The notes: generated by a model not told the origin, from the sequence alone. DNA of 64,000 bases from Streptomyces echinatus (GCF_014203595.1 NZ_JACHJK010000012.1:1-64000); one strand, 5' to 3'; shown: positions 1 to 8,521, counted from the first letter of the stretch. Translations and numbers: made by a program.

Positions 1-86
1 GTTACATTCCGAACCCGGAAGCTAAGCCTCACAGCGCCGATGGTACTGCAGGGGGGACCCTGTGGGAGAGTAGGACGCCGCCGAAC
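1..86 (+). rRNA. rrf: 5S ribosomal RNA, 3' part
   Basis: The window opens inside a 5S rRNA gene. The segment reading GAACCCGGAAGCTAAGCC, then GATGGTACTGCAGGGGG and TGTGGGAGAGTAGGACGCCGC is the conserved loop A/helix III to 3' stem part of actinobacterial 5S rRNA. The 5' third lies outside the window. The 3' end is placed just after the GCCGCCGAACA segment and could be a few bases off. It marks the distal end of an rRNA operon and is followed directly by a strong terminator. Confidence 0.93.
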
Positions 87-95
87 AATCTTTGG

Positions 96-141
96 AGGAC
101 CCCTGGTCCCAGCGTTCAGCTGGGACCAGGGGTCCTTTCGT
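96..141 (+). terminator. rRNA operon terminator
   Basis: A perfect 18-bp stem (96-113 pairing with 119-136, loop of 5) is followed by TTCGTTTTT. This is a textbook intrinsic terminator placed 10 bases after the 5S rRNA. It separates the rRNA operon from the next coding gene. Confidence 0.93.
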
Positions 142-178
142 TTTTACAATGCTTGCGGTACCGAAGACAGGAGTCATC

Positions 179-2173
179 ATGTCCACCAACTCTCCCGACG
201 ACCGACCGGAGCGCGACCAGCGGCGACGGGACAGTGGTGACCGTGGTGACCGCGGCGGCTTCCGCCGGGACAACGACCGCCGGGACGACCGTCGCGGCTC
301 CGACCGCGGTAGCTACGGGCGCCGTGACGACCGACGCGACGATCGCCGTGACGACCGGGACCGTGGCGAGCGCGGCGGCTTCCGTCGCGACGACCGCAGG
401 GACGACCGGCGTGACGACCGTCGGGGCGACGACCGGGGTGGGTTCCGCCGTGACGACCGCGGTGGGCGTCCGGCATTCCAGCGTGACGACCGCCGTGACG
501 ACCGGGACCGTGGCGAGCGCGGCGGCTTCCGCCGTGACGACCGCAGGGACGACCGTCGCGGCGACGACCGCGGTGGCTTCCGCCGTGACGACCGTGGCGA
601 CCGTCCGTCCTACCGCCGCGACGACGACCGCGGAGGGTTCCGCCGTGACGACCGCGGCGACCGTCCCTCCTACCGCCGCGACGACCGACGCGACGACCGC
701 CGTGACGACCGGGACCGTGGCGAGCGCGGCGGCTTCCGTCGCGACGACCGCAGGGACGACCGGCGTGACGACCGTCGGGGCGACGACCGGGGTGGGTTCC
801 GCCGTGACGACCGCGGTGGGCGTCCGGCATTCCAGCGTGACGACCGCCGTGACGACCGGGACCGTGGCGAGCGCGGCGGCTTCCGCCGTGACGACCGCAG
901 GGACGACCGTCGCGGCGACGACCGCGGAGGGTTCCGTCGTGACGACCGCGGCGACCGTGGCGACCGTCCGTCCTACCGCCGCGACGACGACCGCGGAGGG
1001 TTCCGCCGTGACGACCGCGGCGACCGTCCCTCCTACCGCCGCGACGACCGACGCGACGACCGCGACCGTGGCGACCGCGGCGGCTTCCGTCGCGACGACC
1101 GCAGGGACGACCGCCGTGACGACCGCGGTGGTTTCCGGCGCGACGACAGCCGTGGTGACCGCGGTGGCTTCCGGGGCCGTGACGACCGTGGCGGCCATGG
1201 ACCCCGCAGGGACGACCGCGGTGGCCGGCCCGGTGGCTTCCGGGGCCGTGACGACCGGGGCGGCCGTGACGGCCGAGACGACCGTCGTGGCGGTGGCCGG
1301 TTCCGTGAGGACCGGGACCGGGACCGCGACCGTGAGCCGATCAAGCGTCTGCCGATCCCGGAGGACGTCACCGGCGACGAGATCGACAAGGACGTACGGC
1401 AGGAGCTGCAGAGCCTGCCCAAGACGCTCGCGGAGGACGTCGCCAAGAACCTGGTGATGGTCGCCCGGCTCATCGACGAGGACCCCGAGGGCGCCTACGG
1501 CTACTCCAAGGTCGCCCTGCGCCTGGCGTCCCGCGTGGCCGCCGTGCGCGAGGCCGCCGGGTTCGCCGCGTACGCGAACCAGAAGTACAACGAGGCCCTG
1601 GCCGAGTTCCGGGCCGCCCGGCGGATGACCGGCAGCGTGGAGCTGTGGCCGGTGATGGCCGACTGTGAGCGCGGGCTCGGGCGGCCGGAGAAGGCGCTGG
1701 ACATGGCCGGCGCCCCGGAGGTGCACAAGCTGGACAAGGCGGGTCAGGTCGAGATGCGGCTCGTCGCCGCCGGTGCCCGGCGCGACATGGGCCAGCTGGA
1801 CGCGGCCATCGTGACCCTGCAGAGCCCCGAGCTGGCTTCCAACTCGGTGCAGCCGTGGACCGCGCGCCTGCGCTACGCCTACGCCGACGCCCTGCTGGCC
1901 GCCGGCCGGGAGCGCGAGGCGCGGGAGTGGTTCGCGAAGGCTGTCGAGGCCGACCGGGACGGCAGCACGGACGCCTCCGACCGGCTCGCCGAGCTGGACG
2001 GCGTGGAGTTCGTCGACGCCCTCGCCGAGGACGCAGCCGCCGAGGACGCCGAGGCGGCGGAGGCCACCGAGGCCACCGAGGCCACCGAAGCAGTCGAGTC
2101 CACCGAAGCAGTCGAGTCCCCTGAGGCCGTCGAGTCCACGGACGCGTCCCCGGAGGACGGCGACAAGGACTGA
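179..2173 (+). CDS. Arg/Asp/Gly-repeat protein with C-terminal TPR-like domain
   Basis: The 664-residue product starts at an ATG preceded by AGGAG at 169-173. Residues about 15-385 are almost entirely Arg, Asp, Gly, Ser and Phe in units such as RGGFRRDDR and DRPSYRRDD, an RGG-like, highly charged disordered region. Residues about 386-620 (from LPIPEDVTGDEID) are an ordinary helical domain with TPR-like pairs, for example AAYANQKYNEALAEFRAARR and DALLAAGREREAREWFAKA. The tail is a Thr/Glu/Ala acidic repeat. Streptomyces genomes carry a similar TPR protein beside this rRNA operon. The function is unknown; an RGG-type tail next to a TPR scaffold suggests RNA or ribonucleoprotein binding, but that is inference. 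The other frames of the repeat are also open only because of its biased composition. Confidence 0.85.
   Translation: MSTNSPDDRPERDQRRRDSGDRGDRGGFRRDNDRRDDRRGSDRGSYGRRDDRRDDRRDDRDRGERGGFRRDDRRDDRRDDRRGDDRGGFRRDDRGGRPAFQRDDRRDDRDRGERGGFRRDDRRDDRRGDDRGGFRRDDRGDRPSYRRDDDRGGFRRDDRGDRPSYRRDDRRDDRRDDRDRGERGGFRRDDRRDDRRDDRRGDDRGGFRRDDRGGRPAFQRDDRRDDRDRGERGGFRRDDRRDDRRGDDRGGFRRDDRGDRGDRPSYRRDDDRGGFRRDDRGDRPSYRRDDRRDDRDRGDRGGFRRDDRRDDRRDDRGGFRRDDSRGDRGGFRGRDDRGGHGPRRDDRGGRPGGFRGRDDRGGRDGRDDRRGGGRFREDRDRDRDREPIKRLPIPEDVTGDEIDKDVRQELQSLPKTLAEDVAKNLVMVARLIDEDPEGAYGYSKVALRLASRVAAVREAAGFAAYANQKYNEALAEFRAARRMTGSVELWPVMADCERGLGRPEKALDMAGAPEVHKLDKAGQVEMRLVAAGARRDMGQLDAAIVTLQSPELASNSVQPWTARLRYAYADALLAAGREREAREWFAKAVEADRDGSTDASDRLAELDGVEFVDALAEDAAAEDAEAAEATEATEATEAVESTEAVESPEAVESTDASPEDGDKD
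327..1043 (+). repeat. 354-bp in-frame tandem duplication in the RDDR region
   Basis: The stretch beginning near 327 recurs near 681 at an offset of 354 bp with near identity. For example, the 60 bases from 361 match those from 715. The second copy carries a 9-bp insertion (one extra Gly-Asp-Arg) near 952-960. Each copy is itself built from 27-36-bp sub-repeats coding RGGFRRDDR-like units. All length differences are multiples of three, so the reading frame is kept. Confidence 0.88.
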
Positions 2174-2187
2174 CGTCAGTCACCGAT

Positions 2188-2220
2188 AAGAGGGCAGGCT
2201 CCTGCGGGGCCTGCCCTCTT
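2188..2220. terminator. Bidirectional terminator
   Basis: A perfect 12-bp stem (2188-2199 with 2209-2220) has a 9-base loop and is flanked by AAG on one side and CTTT on the other. It lies between convergent genes (plus-strand repeat protein and minus-strand DUF1015 gene) and can serve both. Confidence 0.85.
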
Positions 2221-2244
2221 TCGTGTACCCGCGCGGTGCGGGCT

Positions 2245-3528
2245 TCAGATCTCCAGGGCCCGCAGCACCAGCCCCGAGGCCGGTTTCGGGCCGAACGACG
2301 TCGACTTGCGGGGCATCGTCACCCCCTGCCGGGCGAGGTCGCGCACGACCTCCTCGCGGACCGGGTGCATCAGGACCGCCGTACCGCCGTCGCGTTCCGC
2401 CTTCTCGACCGTCGCGGCCGTGTGGTGGATGTAGGCGATATGGGCCGGGGAGTCCTCGGGGATGCGCCAGACGTGCTCCAGCAGCGTGGCGTGCAGGACG
2501 GTGGCGTCCAGGGAACGCCAGGCGGCCGGGCGGTCCGCGGGGACCGTGCGGGCGAGCAGGTCCGGGTCGGGGCGGTCGAGCAGGTGGAAGGCGCCGTCGC
2601 CGGCCAGGAGGAAGGAGTTGCCCGCGCAGGACGCGTCCGCCAGCGCCGTCAGGGCGTCGGCCAGGGGCAGGTCGAGACGCCGTACCCGGAACAGGCCCTC
2701 CACGGCCCGCAGCGCGTCCGCGACCGGCAGGCCGTGCAGCAGGCGGTGGATGGCGCGCACGCGCAGCGGATAGCGCGCGGTGTCGACGAGGAGGACCAGT
2801 CCGTAGTCCCAGGGGCTGGGGGAGGGGTGCTCCGCGCGCAGCCGCCGGTAGGTGGCCCAGCGGTGGTGGCCGTCGGCGATCAGGGCCTGGCGGCCGGCCA
2901 GGTCGTTCTGGATGCGGGCCAGGTCGGCGGGGTCGGTGACGGACCACAGGCGGTGCCGGAAGCCGTCCTCGGTGGTCGTGGCGAGCAGCGGGGGCTTCTC
3001 CGCCGTGCGCTCGACGACCTCCGCGGCCGCGCCGTCGCCCCGGTAGGTCAGCAGCAGCGGCTCCAGGTTGGCGCGCGTGGCGCGCATCAGGGCGGCGCGG
3101 TCGGCGACCACGGGCGGCATGACGTCCTCGTGCGGCAGCACCACGCCCTCCGCGGGCTCCGAGACCCGCAGGGTGCCGATGACTCCGCGCTGGAGCATGC
3201 CGTCGCCGTCCCGCTGCTCGTACACGTAGAGGCCAGGCTCGGGGTCGGCGGTGAGGATGCCCTCGTCCAGCCAGCGGCGGAGCGTGTCGGCGGCCTGCTC
3301 GGTGCGGGCGCTCGGGGTGCCGGCCTGGGGCAGGATCAGCCGGACGATGTTGTGGGGGTCGGCCGACTGGAGGTGGTGCAGGCCGTCGGGCCGTACGACG
3401 ACGTCGTAGGGGGGAGAAGTGACGGAGGCGAGGCTGCCGACCCGGTCGGGGTCGTAACGGAGGCCTCGGAACGGGGTGAGTTCCAGGCCGCGGCGCTGCG
3501 TTGCCTCCGAGTGACCTGCTGTGTTCAT
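2245..3528 (-). CDS. DUF1015 family protein (possible free serine kinase)
   Basis: The product has 427 residues, full length for DUF1015 proteins. Visible hallmarks are an N-terminal PFRGLRYDPDRVGSLASVTSPPYD segment (cited in two parts: PFRGLRYDPDRVG and SPPYDVV), HNIVRLILP near residue 59, and the signature IADGHHRWATYRRL in the middle. Some DUF1015 members have been reported as ATP-dependent kinases of free serine; whether this one is has to be tested. The ATG at 3528 lies 72 bp from the divergent HAD phosphatase gene, so the two may share a promoter region. The 3' end abuts a shared terminator. Confidence 0.85.
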   Translation of the reverse strand: MNTAGHSEATQRRGLELTPFRGLRYDPDRVGSLASVTSPPYDVVVRPDGLHHLQSADPHNIVRLILPQAGTPSARTEQAADTLRRWLDEGILTADPEPGLYVYEQRDGDGMLQRGVIGTLRVSEPAEGVVLPHEDVMPPVVADRAALMRATRANLEPLLLTYRGDGAAAEVVERTAEKPPLLATTTEDGFRHRLWSVTDPADLARIQNDLAGRQALIADGHHRWATYRRLRAEHPSPSPWDYGLVLLVDTARYPLRVRAIHRLLHGLPVADALRAVEGLFRVRRLDLPLADALTALADASCAGNSFLLAGDGAFHLLDRPDPDLLARTVPADRPAAWRSLDATVLHATLLEHVWRIPEDSPAHIAYIHHTAATVEKAERDGGTAVLMHPVREEVVRDLARQGVTMPRKSTSFGPKPASGLVLRALEI

Positions 3529-3600
3529 CCCGGCATCGTACGTGTGTCAGTGGCGTGGGGGATGATCGGGGGAAAGGCGAGAACGAGGAGCGATGCGGAC

Positions 3601-4629
3601 ATGAGCCAAAGCGTCAGGACGAGGCCCGAGGGCAGTGGGCAGCCCCTGAACGAGGCGTACGACACGGCGCTGCTCGATCTGGACGGGGTGGTGTACGCGG
3701 GCGGGAGCGCGATCGCCCACGCGGTCGACTCGCTGGCGGTGGCCCGAACGGGCGGCATGCATCTCGCGTACGTCACCAACAACGCCCTGCGGGCCCCGGA
3801 CGCGGTGGCCGGGCACCTGACGGAGCTGGGCATACCGACGGGCGCGGACGACGTCATCACCTCGGCGCAGGCCGTGGCGCGGTTGATCAGCGAGCAGGTG
3901 CCGGCCGGGGCGCGGGTGCTGGTGATCGGCGGGGAGGGGCTGCGGGTGGCGCTGCGCGAGCGCGGTCTCACCCCGGTGGAGTCGGCCGAGGACGATCCGG
4001 CGGCGGTCGTGCAGGGGTACGGCGGGCCCGATCTGGCCTGGGGACGGTTCGCGGAGGCGTCGTACGCCATCCGGCGGGGTGTGCCGTGGTTCGCGTCCAA
4101 CACCGATCTGACGATTCCGAGCGGGCGGGGCATCGCGCCGGGCAACGGGGCGGCCGTGGAGGTCGTCCGGATCGCGACCGGCGCCGAGCCGCAGGTCGCG
4201 GGCAAGCCGCTGCCGCCGATGCACCGGGAGACCATCATCCGGACGGGTGCCGAGCGTCCGCTGGTGGTCGGGGACCGGCTGGACACGGACATCGAGGGCG
4301 CGTTCAACGGCGGGGTCGACTCGCTGCTCGTGCTGACCGGTGTCACCGACGGGGCGCAGCTGCTCGCCGCGCCGCCGCAGCACCGGCCGACCTATGTGGA
4401 CGCCGATCTGCGGGGGATGCTCACCGGGCAGCCGGAAATCACCCGGGAGGGTGAGGGATTCGGCTGCGGCGGATGGACGGCGACGGCCGGGACGGACCGG
4501 CTGGAGCTGACGGGCGACGGCGAGGCGCTGGACGGGCTGCGAGCGCTGTGCGCGGCGGCCTGGACGGCGGCGGGCGAGGGCTCCTGCACGCTGGACGGCG
4601 AAAAGGCGCTGACGCGACTGGGATTGTGA
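3601..4629 (+). CDS. HAD superfamily (IIA, NagD-like) phosphatase
   Basis: The product has 342 residues. Motif I is LLDLDGVVYAG (nucleophile Asp26, acid Asp28), a Thr-Asn-Asn motif II is seen in AYVTNNALR, the Lys motif III is AGKPLPPMH, and motif IV is VVGDRLDTDIEGA. The order and large C2-type cap match NagD/phosphoglycolate phosphatase-like class IIA enzymes. The likely role is dephosphorylation of small phosphate esters; the substrate is not predictable. The ATG at 3601 has GAGGAG about 12 bases upstream. The last 75 residues form an extension beyond the usual HAD core, a common feature of Streptomyces orthologues. Confidence 0.9.
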   Translation: MSQSVRTRPEGSGQPLNEAYDTALLDLDGVVYAGGSAIAHAVDSLAVARTGGMHLAYVTNNALRAPDAVAGHLTELGIPTGADDVITSAQAVARLISEQVPAGARVLVIGGEGLRVALRERGLTPVESAEDDPAAVVQGYGGPDLAWGRFAEASYAIRRGVPWFASNTDLTIPSGRGIAPGNGAAVEVVRIATGAEPQVAGKPLPPMHRETIIRTGAERPLVVGDRLDTDIEGAFNGGVDSLLVLTGVTDGAQLLAAPPQHRPTYVDADLRGMLTGQPEITREGEGFGCGGWTATAGTDRLELTGDGEALDGLRALCAAAWTAAGEGSCTLDGEKALTRLGL

Positions 4630-4728
4630 CGCACCCGCCACGGCTCCCACGGGGAGACGCACCCGCCACGGCCCCCACGGGGAGGGGGCACGCGGTCGGG
4701 CGTACGACACCGGGGATCGAGATCAGTG

Positions 4729-4747
4729 CGAGGGTAGGCTAACCTAA
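4729..4747 (+). promoter_or_regulatory. Iron box (DmdR1/IdeR operator)
   Basis: The 19-mer ending AGGCTAACCTAA matches the actinobacterial DtxR/IdeR/DmdR consensus TTAGGTTAGGCTAACCTAA at 16 of 19 positions. It ends only 4 bases before the GTG start of the first FecCD permease. A -10-like TAGGCT (4735-4740) lies inside it. The site predicts iron-dependent repression of the downstream ABC importer. Confidence 0.88.
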
Positions 4748-4751
4748 CCTC

Positions 4752-5795
4752 GTGTTGGTCGTCAGTCCTCCGGAACCGCGCGCGGAATCCGCCCCCGCGT
4801 CCCCAACCCGCCGGGCGGTCAAGGCCCTTGGGCTCCTGCTGTCGGTCGTGCTCCTGGCGCTCGTCGCCCTGGCGAGCATCGCGATCGGGGCGAAGGGGCT
4901 CTCGTGGGACCAGGTCTGGCACGGCCTGTTCCACGACACGGGGACGTACGGCGACGTCGTCGTGGACGAGCGGCTCTCCCGCACCGTCCTCGGCCTGCTG
5001 GTCGGAGCCGCGCTCGGGCTCTCGGGCGCGGTGCTCCAGGCGCTGACCCGTAACCCGCTGGCGGACCCGGGGCTGCTCGGCATCAACGCGGGCGCGTCCG
5101 CCGCCGTCGTCACGGCCATCACCTACTTCGGTGTCACCAGCCTCACCGGCTATGTGTGGTTCGCGTTCCTGGGCGCCTCGGCGGTCGGCGCGCTGGTGTG
5201 GTTCCTCGGCGGCAGCCGGGGCGCCACCCCGGTGCGGCTCGCGCTCGCCGGCACGGCCATCAGCGCGGCCCTGTACGGCTATCTCCAGGCCGTGATGATC
5301 ACGGACGGCGCGGCCCTGGGCAAGATGCGCTTCTGGACCGTCGGTTCGCTGGTCTCGGCCGGCTCCTCGACCATCACTCAGGTGCTGCCGTTCCTCGTGG
5401 CCGGCACCGTCCTCGCGCTGGCGCTGGCCCGGCCGCTGAACGCCGTGGAGATGGGCGACGACACCGCCCGTGCCCTCGGCGCGAACCTCAACCGGACCCG
5501 GGCGCTGGCCATGCTGGCCGCCGTGGTGCTGAGCGGCGCCGCGACCGCCGCCTGCGGCCCGATCGTCTTCGTCGGCCTGATGGTCCCGCATGTCGTGCGC
5601 TCCTTCACCGGCCCCGACCTGCGCTGGATCCTGCCGTACGCCACGGTCCTGGCGCCCGTGCTGCTGCTCGCCGCCGATGTCATCGGCCGCGTCGTGGCCC
5701 GCCCCGCCGAACTCCAGGTCGGCATCGTCACCGCGATCATCGGCGGGCCGGTCTTCATCTTTCTCGTACGACGGCGGAGGACGGCCCAGCTGTGA
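4752..5795 (+). CDS. FecCD-family siderophore ABC permease 1
   Basis: The 347-residue multi-spanning permease has a cytoplasmic N-terminus of about 25 residues and then roughly ten hydrophobic segments. FecCD signatures include LVGAALGLSGAVLQALTRNPLADP, cited as LGLSGAVLQ and RNPLADPGLLGI, and the ATPase-contact helix EMGDDTARALG. It would form half of the membrane channel importing ferric siderophore. The GTG at 4752 has no Shine-Dalgarno sequence and sits next to the iron box, which suggests a leaderless message. It overlaps the next permease by 4 bp (GTGA), indicating an operon. Confidence 0.92.
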   Translation: MLVVSPPEPRAESAPASPTRRAVKALGLLLSVVLLALVALASIAIGAKGLSWDQVWHGLFHDTGTYGDVVVDERLSRTVLGLLVGAALGLSGAVLQALTRNPLADPGLLGINAGASAAVVTAITYFGVTSLTGYVWFAFLGASAVGALVWFLGGSRGATPVRLALAGTAISAALYGYLQAVMITDGAALGKMRFWTVGSLVSAGSSTITQVLPFLVAGTVLALALARPLNAVEMGDDTARALGANLNRTRALAMLAAVVLSGAATAACGPIVFVGLMVPHVVRSFTGPDLRWILPYATVLAPVLLLAADVIGRVVARPAELQVGIVTAIIGGPVFIFLVRRRRTAQL

Positions 5796-6838
5796 AGACC
5801 CACTCCAGGAGCCGTGCCGTGCGCACCCCCGGCGGGCTCTCCCTGCGCCTGGACCCGCGCGCCCTGACCGTCGTCGTCCTGCTGCTGGCCGCGGCGGGCG
5901 CCGCCGGTGTCGCCCTGATCGGCACCGGCGACGCGAAGATCCCGGCGGCCGACGTGCTGCGGACGCTCGCCGGGAACGGCACCGCCTACCAGGACTTCAT
6001 CGTCAACGAACTGCGGCTGCCGCGGGTCCTCGTCGGCCTGCTCGTCGGCGCCTCGCTCGGCCTCGGGGGCGCGCTCTTCCAGTCCGTCTCCCGCAACCCG
6101 CTCGGCAGCCCGGACGTGCTCGGCCTGTCGCAGGGGTCGACGGCCGGCGCGCTCGTCGTGATCGTGCTGATGTCCGGGAGCGCCGCCGAGGTGACCCTCG
6201 GAGCGCTGGCCGGCGGTCTGGCGACCGGTCTCGCCATCTACGCGCTCGCCTGGAAGCAGGGGGTGCACGGATACCGGCTGGTGCTGGTCGGTATCGGTGT
6301 CAACGCGATGATGACGGCGGTCTCCGGCTATCTGCTCACGAAGGCCGACCTGGTCGACGCGACCCGCGCGGTGGTGTGGATGACCGGCTCGCTGGCCGGC
6401 CGGGACTGGGAGCAGGTCTGGCCGCTGCTCGGGCTGTGCGCCGTGCTGCTGCCGCTGGTCCTGGTCAACGCGCGCGGCCTGCGGATGCTGGAGATGGGCG
6501 ACGACATCGCGAACGCGCTCGGCGTCCGCGTGCAGCGGGTACGGCTGCTGCTGATGGTCTCGGCCGTGCTCCTCGCCGCCGCCGCCACGGCCGCCGCGGG
6601 CCCCGTCAGCTTCGTCGCGCTGACGGCACCGCAGCTCGCCCGCCGCCTGACCCGCTCGCCGGGCCCCAACCTGGTGCCCTCCCTCTGCATGGGGGCGGCC
6701 CTGCTGGTCGCCGCCGACTGGGCCTCCCAGCGCGCCTTCGGCGCCGACCAGCTGCCGGTCGGCGTGGTCACCGGCGTCCTCGGCGGCGTCTACCTGTTGT
6801 GGCTGCTGGTCACCGAGCGCCGGGCGGGCCGGATATGA
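5792..6838 (+). CDS. FecCD-family siderophore ABC permease 2
   Basis: The 348-residue permease is paralogous to its upstream neighbour: RLPRVLVGLLVGASLGLGGALF, cited as LPRVLVGLLVG, then SRNPLGSPDVLGLSQG, and the EMGDDIANALG coupling helix. The pair would make the heterodimeric channel. The GTG start lies inside the stop codon of permease 1, and its own stop overlaps the ATPase gene, so all three are translationally coupled. Confidence 0.92.
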   Translation: MKTHSRSRAVRTPGGLSLRLDPRALTVVVLLLAAAGAAGVALIGTGDAKIPAADVLRTLAGNGTAYQDFIVNELRLPRVLVGLLVGASLGLGGALFQSVSRNPLGSPDVLGLSQGSTAGALVVIVLMSGSAAEVTLGALAGGLATGLAIYALAWKQGVHGYRLVLVGIGVNAMMTAVSGYLLTKADLVDATRAVVWMTGSLAGRDWEQVWPLLGLCAVLLPLVLVNARGLRMLEMGDDIANALGVRVQRVRLLLMVSAVLLAAAATAAAGPVSFVALTAPQLARRLTRSPGPNLVPSLCMGAALLVAADWASQRAFGADQLPVGVVTGVLGGVYLLWLLVTERRAGRI

Positions 6839-7683
6839 GCGGCACGCACACGAACAACCTGAGGAGCACCGCTGTGAACCGCCTCTCCGCCGAGAACGTC
6901 ACCCTCGCCTACGACCAGCGTGTCATCGCCGAGCAGCTGTCGGTGGAGATCCCCGACAACTCCTTCACGGTGATCGTCGGACCGAACGCGTGCGGCAAGT
7001 CGACGCTGCTGCGGGCGCTGTCGCGGATGCTCAAGCCCAGCCACGGGCGGGTGCTGCTCGACGGGCAGGCCATCCAGTCGATGCCCGCGAAGAAGGTCGC
7101 GCGGACCCTCGGCCTGCTGCCGCAGTCGTCCATCGCGCCCGACGGCATCACGGTCGCCGACCTCGTCGGCCGGGGCCGCTACCCGCACCAGGGCCTGCTG
7201 CGCCAGTGGTCGGCGGAGGACGAGCGGGTCGTCCAGGAGTCGATGCGGCAGACCGGGGTCGCGGAGCTGGCCGAGCGGTACGTGGACGAGCTGTCCGGCG
7301 GGCAGCGGCAGCGCGTGTGGATCGCCATGGCGCTCGCCCAGCAGACCCCGCTGCTGCTCCTGGACGAGCCGACCACCTATCTGGACATCCAGCACCAGAT
7401 CGACGTCCTCGACCTGTGCGCCGAGCTGCACGAGACCCAGGGCCGCACCCTGGTCGCCGTCCTGCACGACCTCAACCACGCCGCCCGCTACGCCACCCAC
7501 CTCATCGCCCTGCGCGGCGGCACGGTGATCGCGGAGGGCGCCCCGAACGACATCGTCACGGCCGAGCTGGTCGAGGAGGTCTTCGGGCTGCGCTGTCAGG
7601 TCATCGACGACCCGGAGACGGGCACTCCGCTGGTGGTGCCGGCCGCGCGGAAGGTCCGGGCGGAGCGGGCCACGGCCGCCTGA
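6835..7683 (+). CDS. FecE-like siderophore ABC transporter ATPase
   Basis: The product is 282 residues from the ATG at 6835, which overlaps the upstream stop. An alternative GTG at 6874 has a better GAGGAG seven bases upstream and would remove 13 residues (start MNRLSAENV). Walker A is GPNACGKST, the signature is ELSGGQRQRVW, Walker B is LLLLDEPTTYLD and the H-loop is LHDLNHA. The Tyr-Leu-Asp after Walker B is typical of FecE/FepC ATPases. It energises the two FecCD permeases. No periplasmic binding protein gene is present in or next to this operon. Confidence 0.93.
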   Translation: MSGTHTNNLRSTAVNRLSAENVTLAYDQRVIAEQLSVEIPDNSFTVIVGPNACGKSTLLRALSRMLKPSHGRVLLDGQAIQSMPAKKVARTLGLLPQSSIAPDGITVADLVGRGRYPHQGLLRQWSAEDERVVQESMRQTGVAELAERYVDELSGGQRQRVWIAMALAQQTPLLLLDEPTTYLDIQHQIDVLDLCAELHETQGRTLVAVLHDLNHAARYATHLIALRGGTVIAEGAPNDIVTAELVEEVFGLRCQVIDDPETGTPLVVPAARKVRAERATAA

Positions 7684-7726
7684 CGGACCGGTTCGCGGCA
7701 GCCGGCGGGCGGCCCCGCGGGCTCGC

Positions 7727-7774
7727 GGCGGCCCTGCGGCACGGGCTCACGGCGGCCCTCCGGCACGGGCTCAC
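7727..7774. repeat. Two-copy 24-bp tandem repeat
   Basis: A GGCGGCCCT-CGGCACGGGCTCAC type unit occurs at 7727-7750 and again at 7751-7774 with a single mismatch. It fills the gap between the convergent ATPase and SCP2 genes, and its second copy contains the SCP2 stop codon. Confidence 0.8.
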
Positions 7775-8118
7775 AGCAGCTTCCTGAGCCGGAACAGATC
7801 CAGCAGGCTCGCCTCCAGCTTCACCCGGCCCGACCCCCAGGCGGTCGCGAAGTTCAGGTCGCCGTCCACCAGGGCCACCAGGTCGTCCCCGGCCATGGCG
7901 AGCCTGATCTGCGCCTTCTCACGGGGAGGACCGGGGTGGGTCTCGTCGGTCCGCAGCCGGCCGCCGGTCATCCGGCCGACGAAGGTGACGTCCAGATCCG
8001 TGATGTGACAGCTCACCGAGCGGTCCAGGGCGGCAGCCGCGCCGACGTCGCCCTCGGCCCCCTGCATGTTGTCCGAAAGCTTTCCCAGTGCGGTGCGGCA
8101 CTCCTCGATCGTGGCCAT
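7771..8118 (-). CDS. SCP2 sterol-binding domain protein
   Basis: This small 115-residue protein starts MATIEECRTALGKL. It has the alternating strand pattern of single-domain SCP2-like proteins (SCHITDLDVTFVGRM, KAQIRLAMAGDDLVAL, FATAWGSGRVKLEAS). Such proteins bind lipids or other hydrophobic ligands in a tunnel; no ligand can be named here. The gene is divergent from the next small gene with 42 bp between starts. Confidence 0.82.
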   Translation of the reverse strand: MATIEECRTALGKLSDNMQGAEGDVGAAAALDRSVSCHITDLDVTFVGRMTGGRLRTDETHPGPPREKAQIRLAMAGDDLVALVDGDLNFATAWGSGRVKLEASLLDLFRLRKLL

Positions 8119-8160
8119 CGTCCACGACGGTACCCCAGGGGTTCGGGGTAGCGTCTGGGC

Positions 8161-8445
8161 ATGAGCGAGTCCGTGTCCGAGGCCCCCGCGGAAGCCGTGG
8201 CCGAGTCCGAGCCCGAGTACGACCCCGCCGCCCCGGCCCCCCTGGACGTCCCGCGCACTCCCACCGGCAACGCCGAGGTCGACGCCCGTCTGGAGCGGCT
8301 GGCCGACGCCGACCACCTCACCACCGACGGACACGTCGAGGTGTACGAGGATGTACACAGGGGGCTGCGCGACGCGCTCACGGCGCTCGACACCCGCCCG
8401 GGACCTCCGGTGCCGACCGGGCATCCGGCCGCCGCCCCTCGGTGA
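8161..8445 (+). CDS. Small acidic conserved hypothetical protein upstream of tlyA
   Basis: The product is 94 residues. The N-terminal half is rich in Glu, Ala and Pro, and the C-terminal half (GNAEVDARLERLADADHL, then HVEVYEDVHRGLRDALTAL) looks helical. It has no catalytic motif I recognise. It sits 76 bp before tlyA and reads in the same direction, an arrangement seen in other Streptomyces, so co-expression with tlyA-nadK-recN is likely. Function unknown. Confidence 0.8.
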   Translation: MSESVSEAPAEAVAESEPEYDPAAPAPLDVPRTPTGNAEVDARLERLADADHLTTDGHVEVYEDVHRGLRDALTALDTRPGPPVPTGHPAAAPR

Positions 8446-8521
8446 GATCCTTCGGGTCGCACCTTTCGATCGTCGCATCCGGCGTCACCGACGCCGTACC
8501 AGAGCAGGAGCTGAACCGAAC

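Noticed and set aside
327..1043. CRISPR-like direct repeats
   Set aside because: Repeats are in-frame, contiguous and variable in length, without unique spacers of constant size or cas genes.
116..1726. Long antisense and alternate-frame reading frames (up to 536 codons) over the repeat gene
   Set aside because: They are Val/Thr/Ala/Glu low-complexity translations of the same RDDR repeats, with no start signal and no domain; GC-rich repeats keep all frames open.
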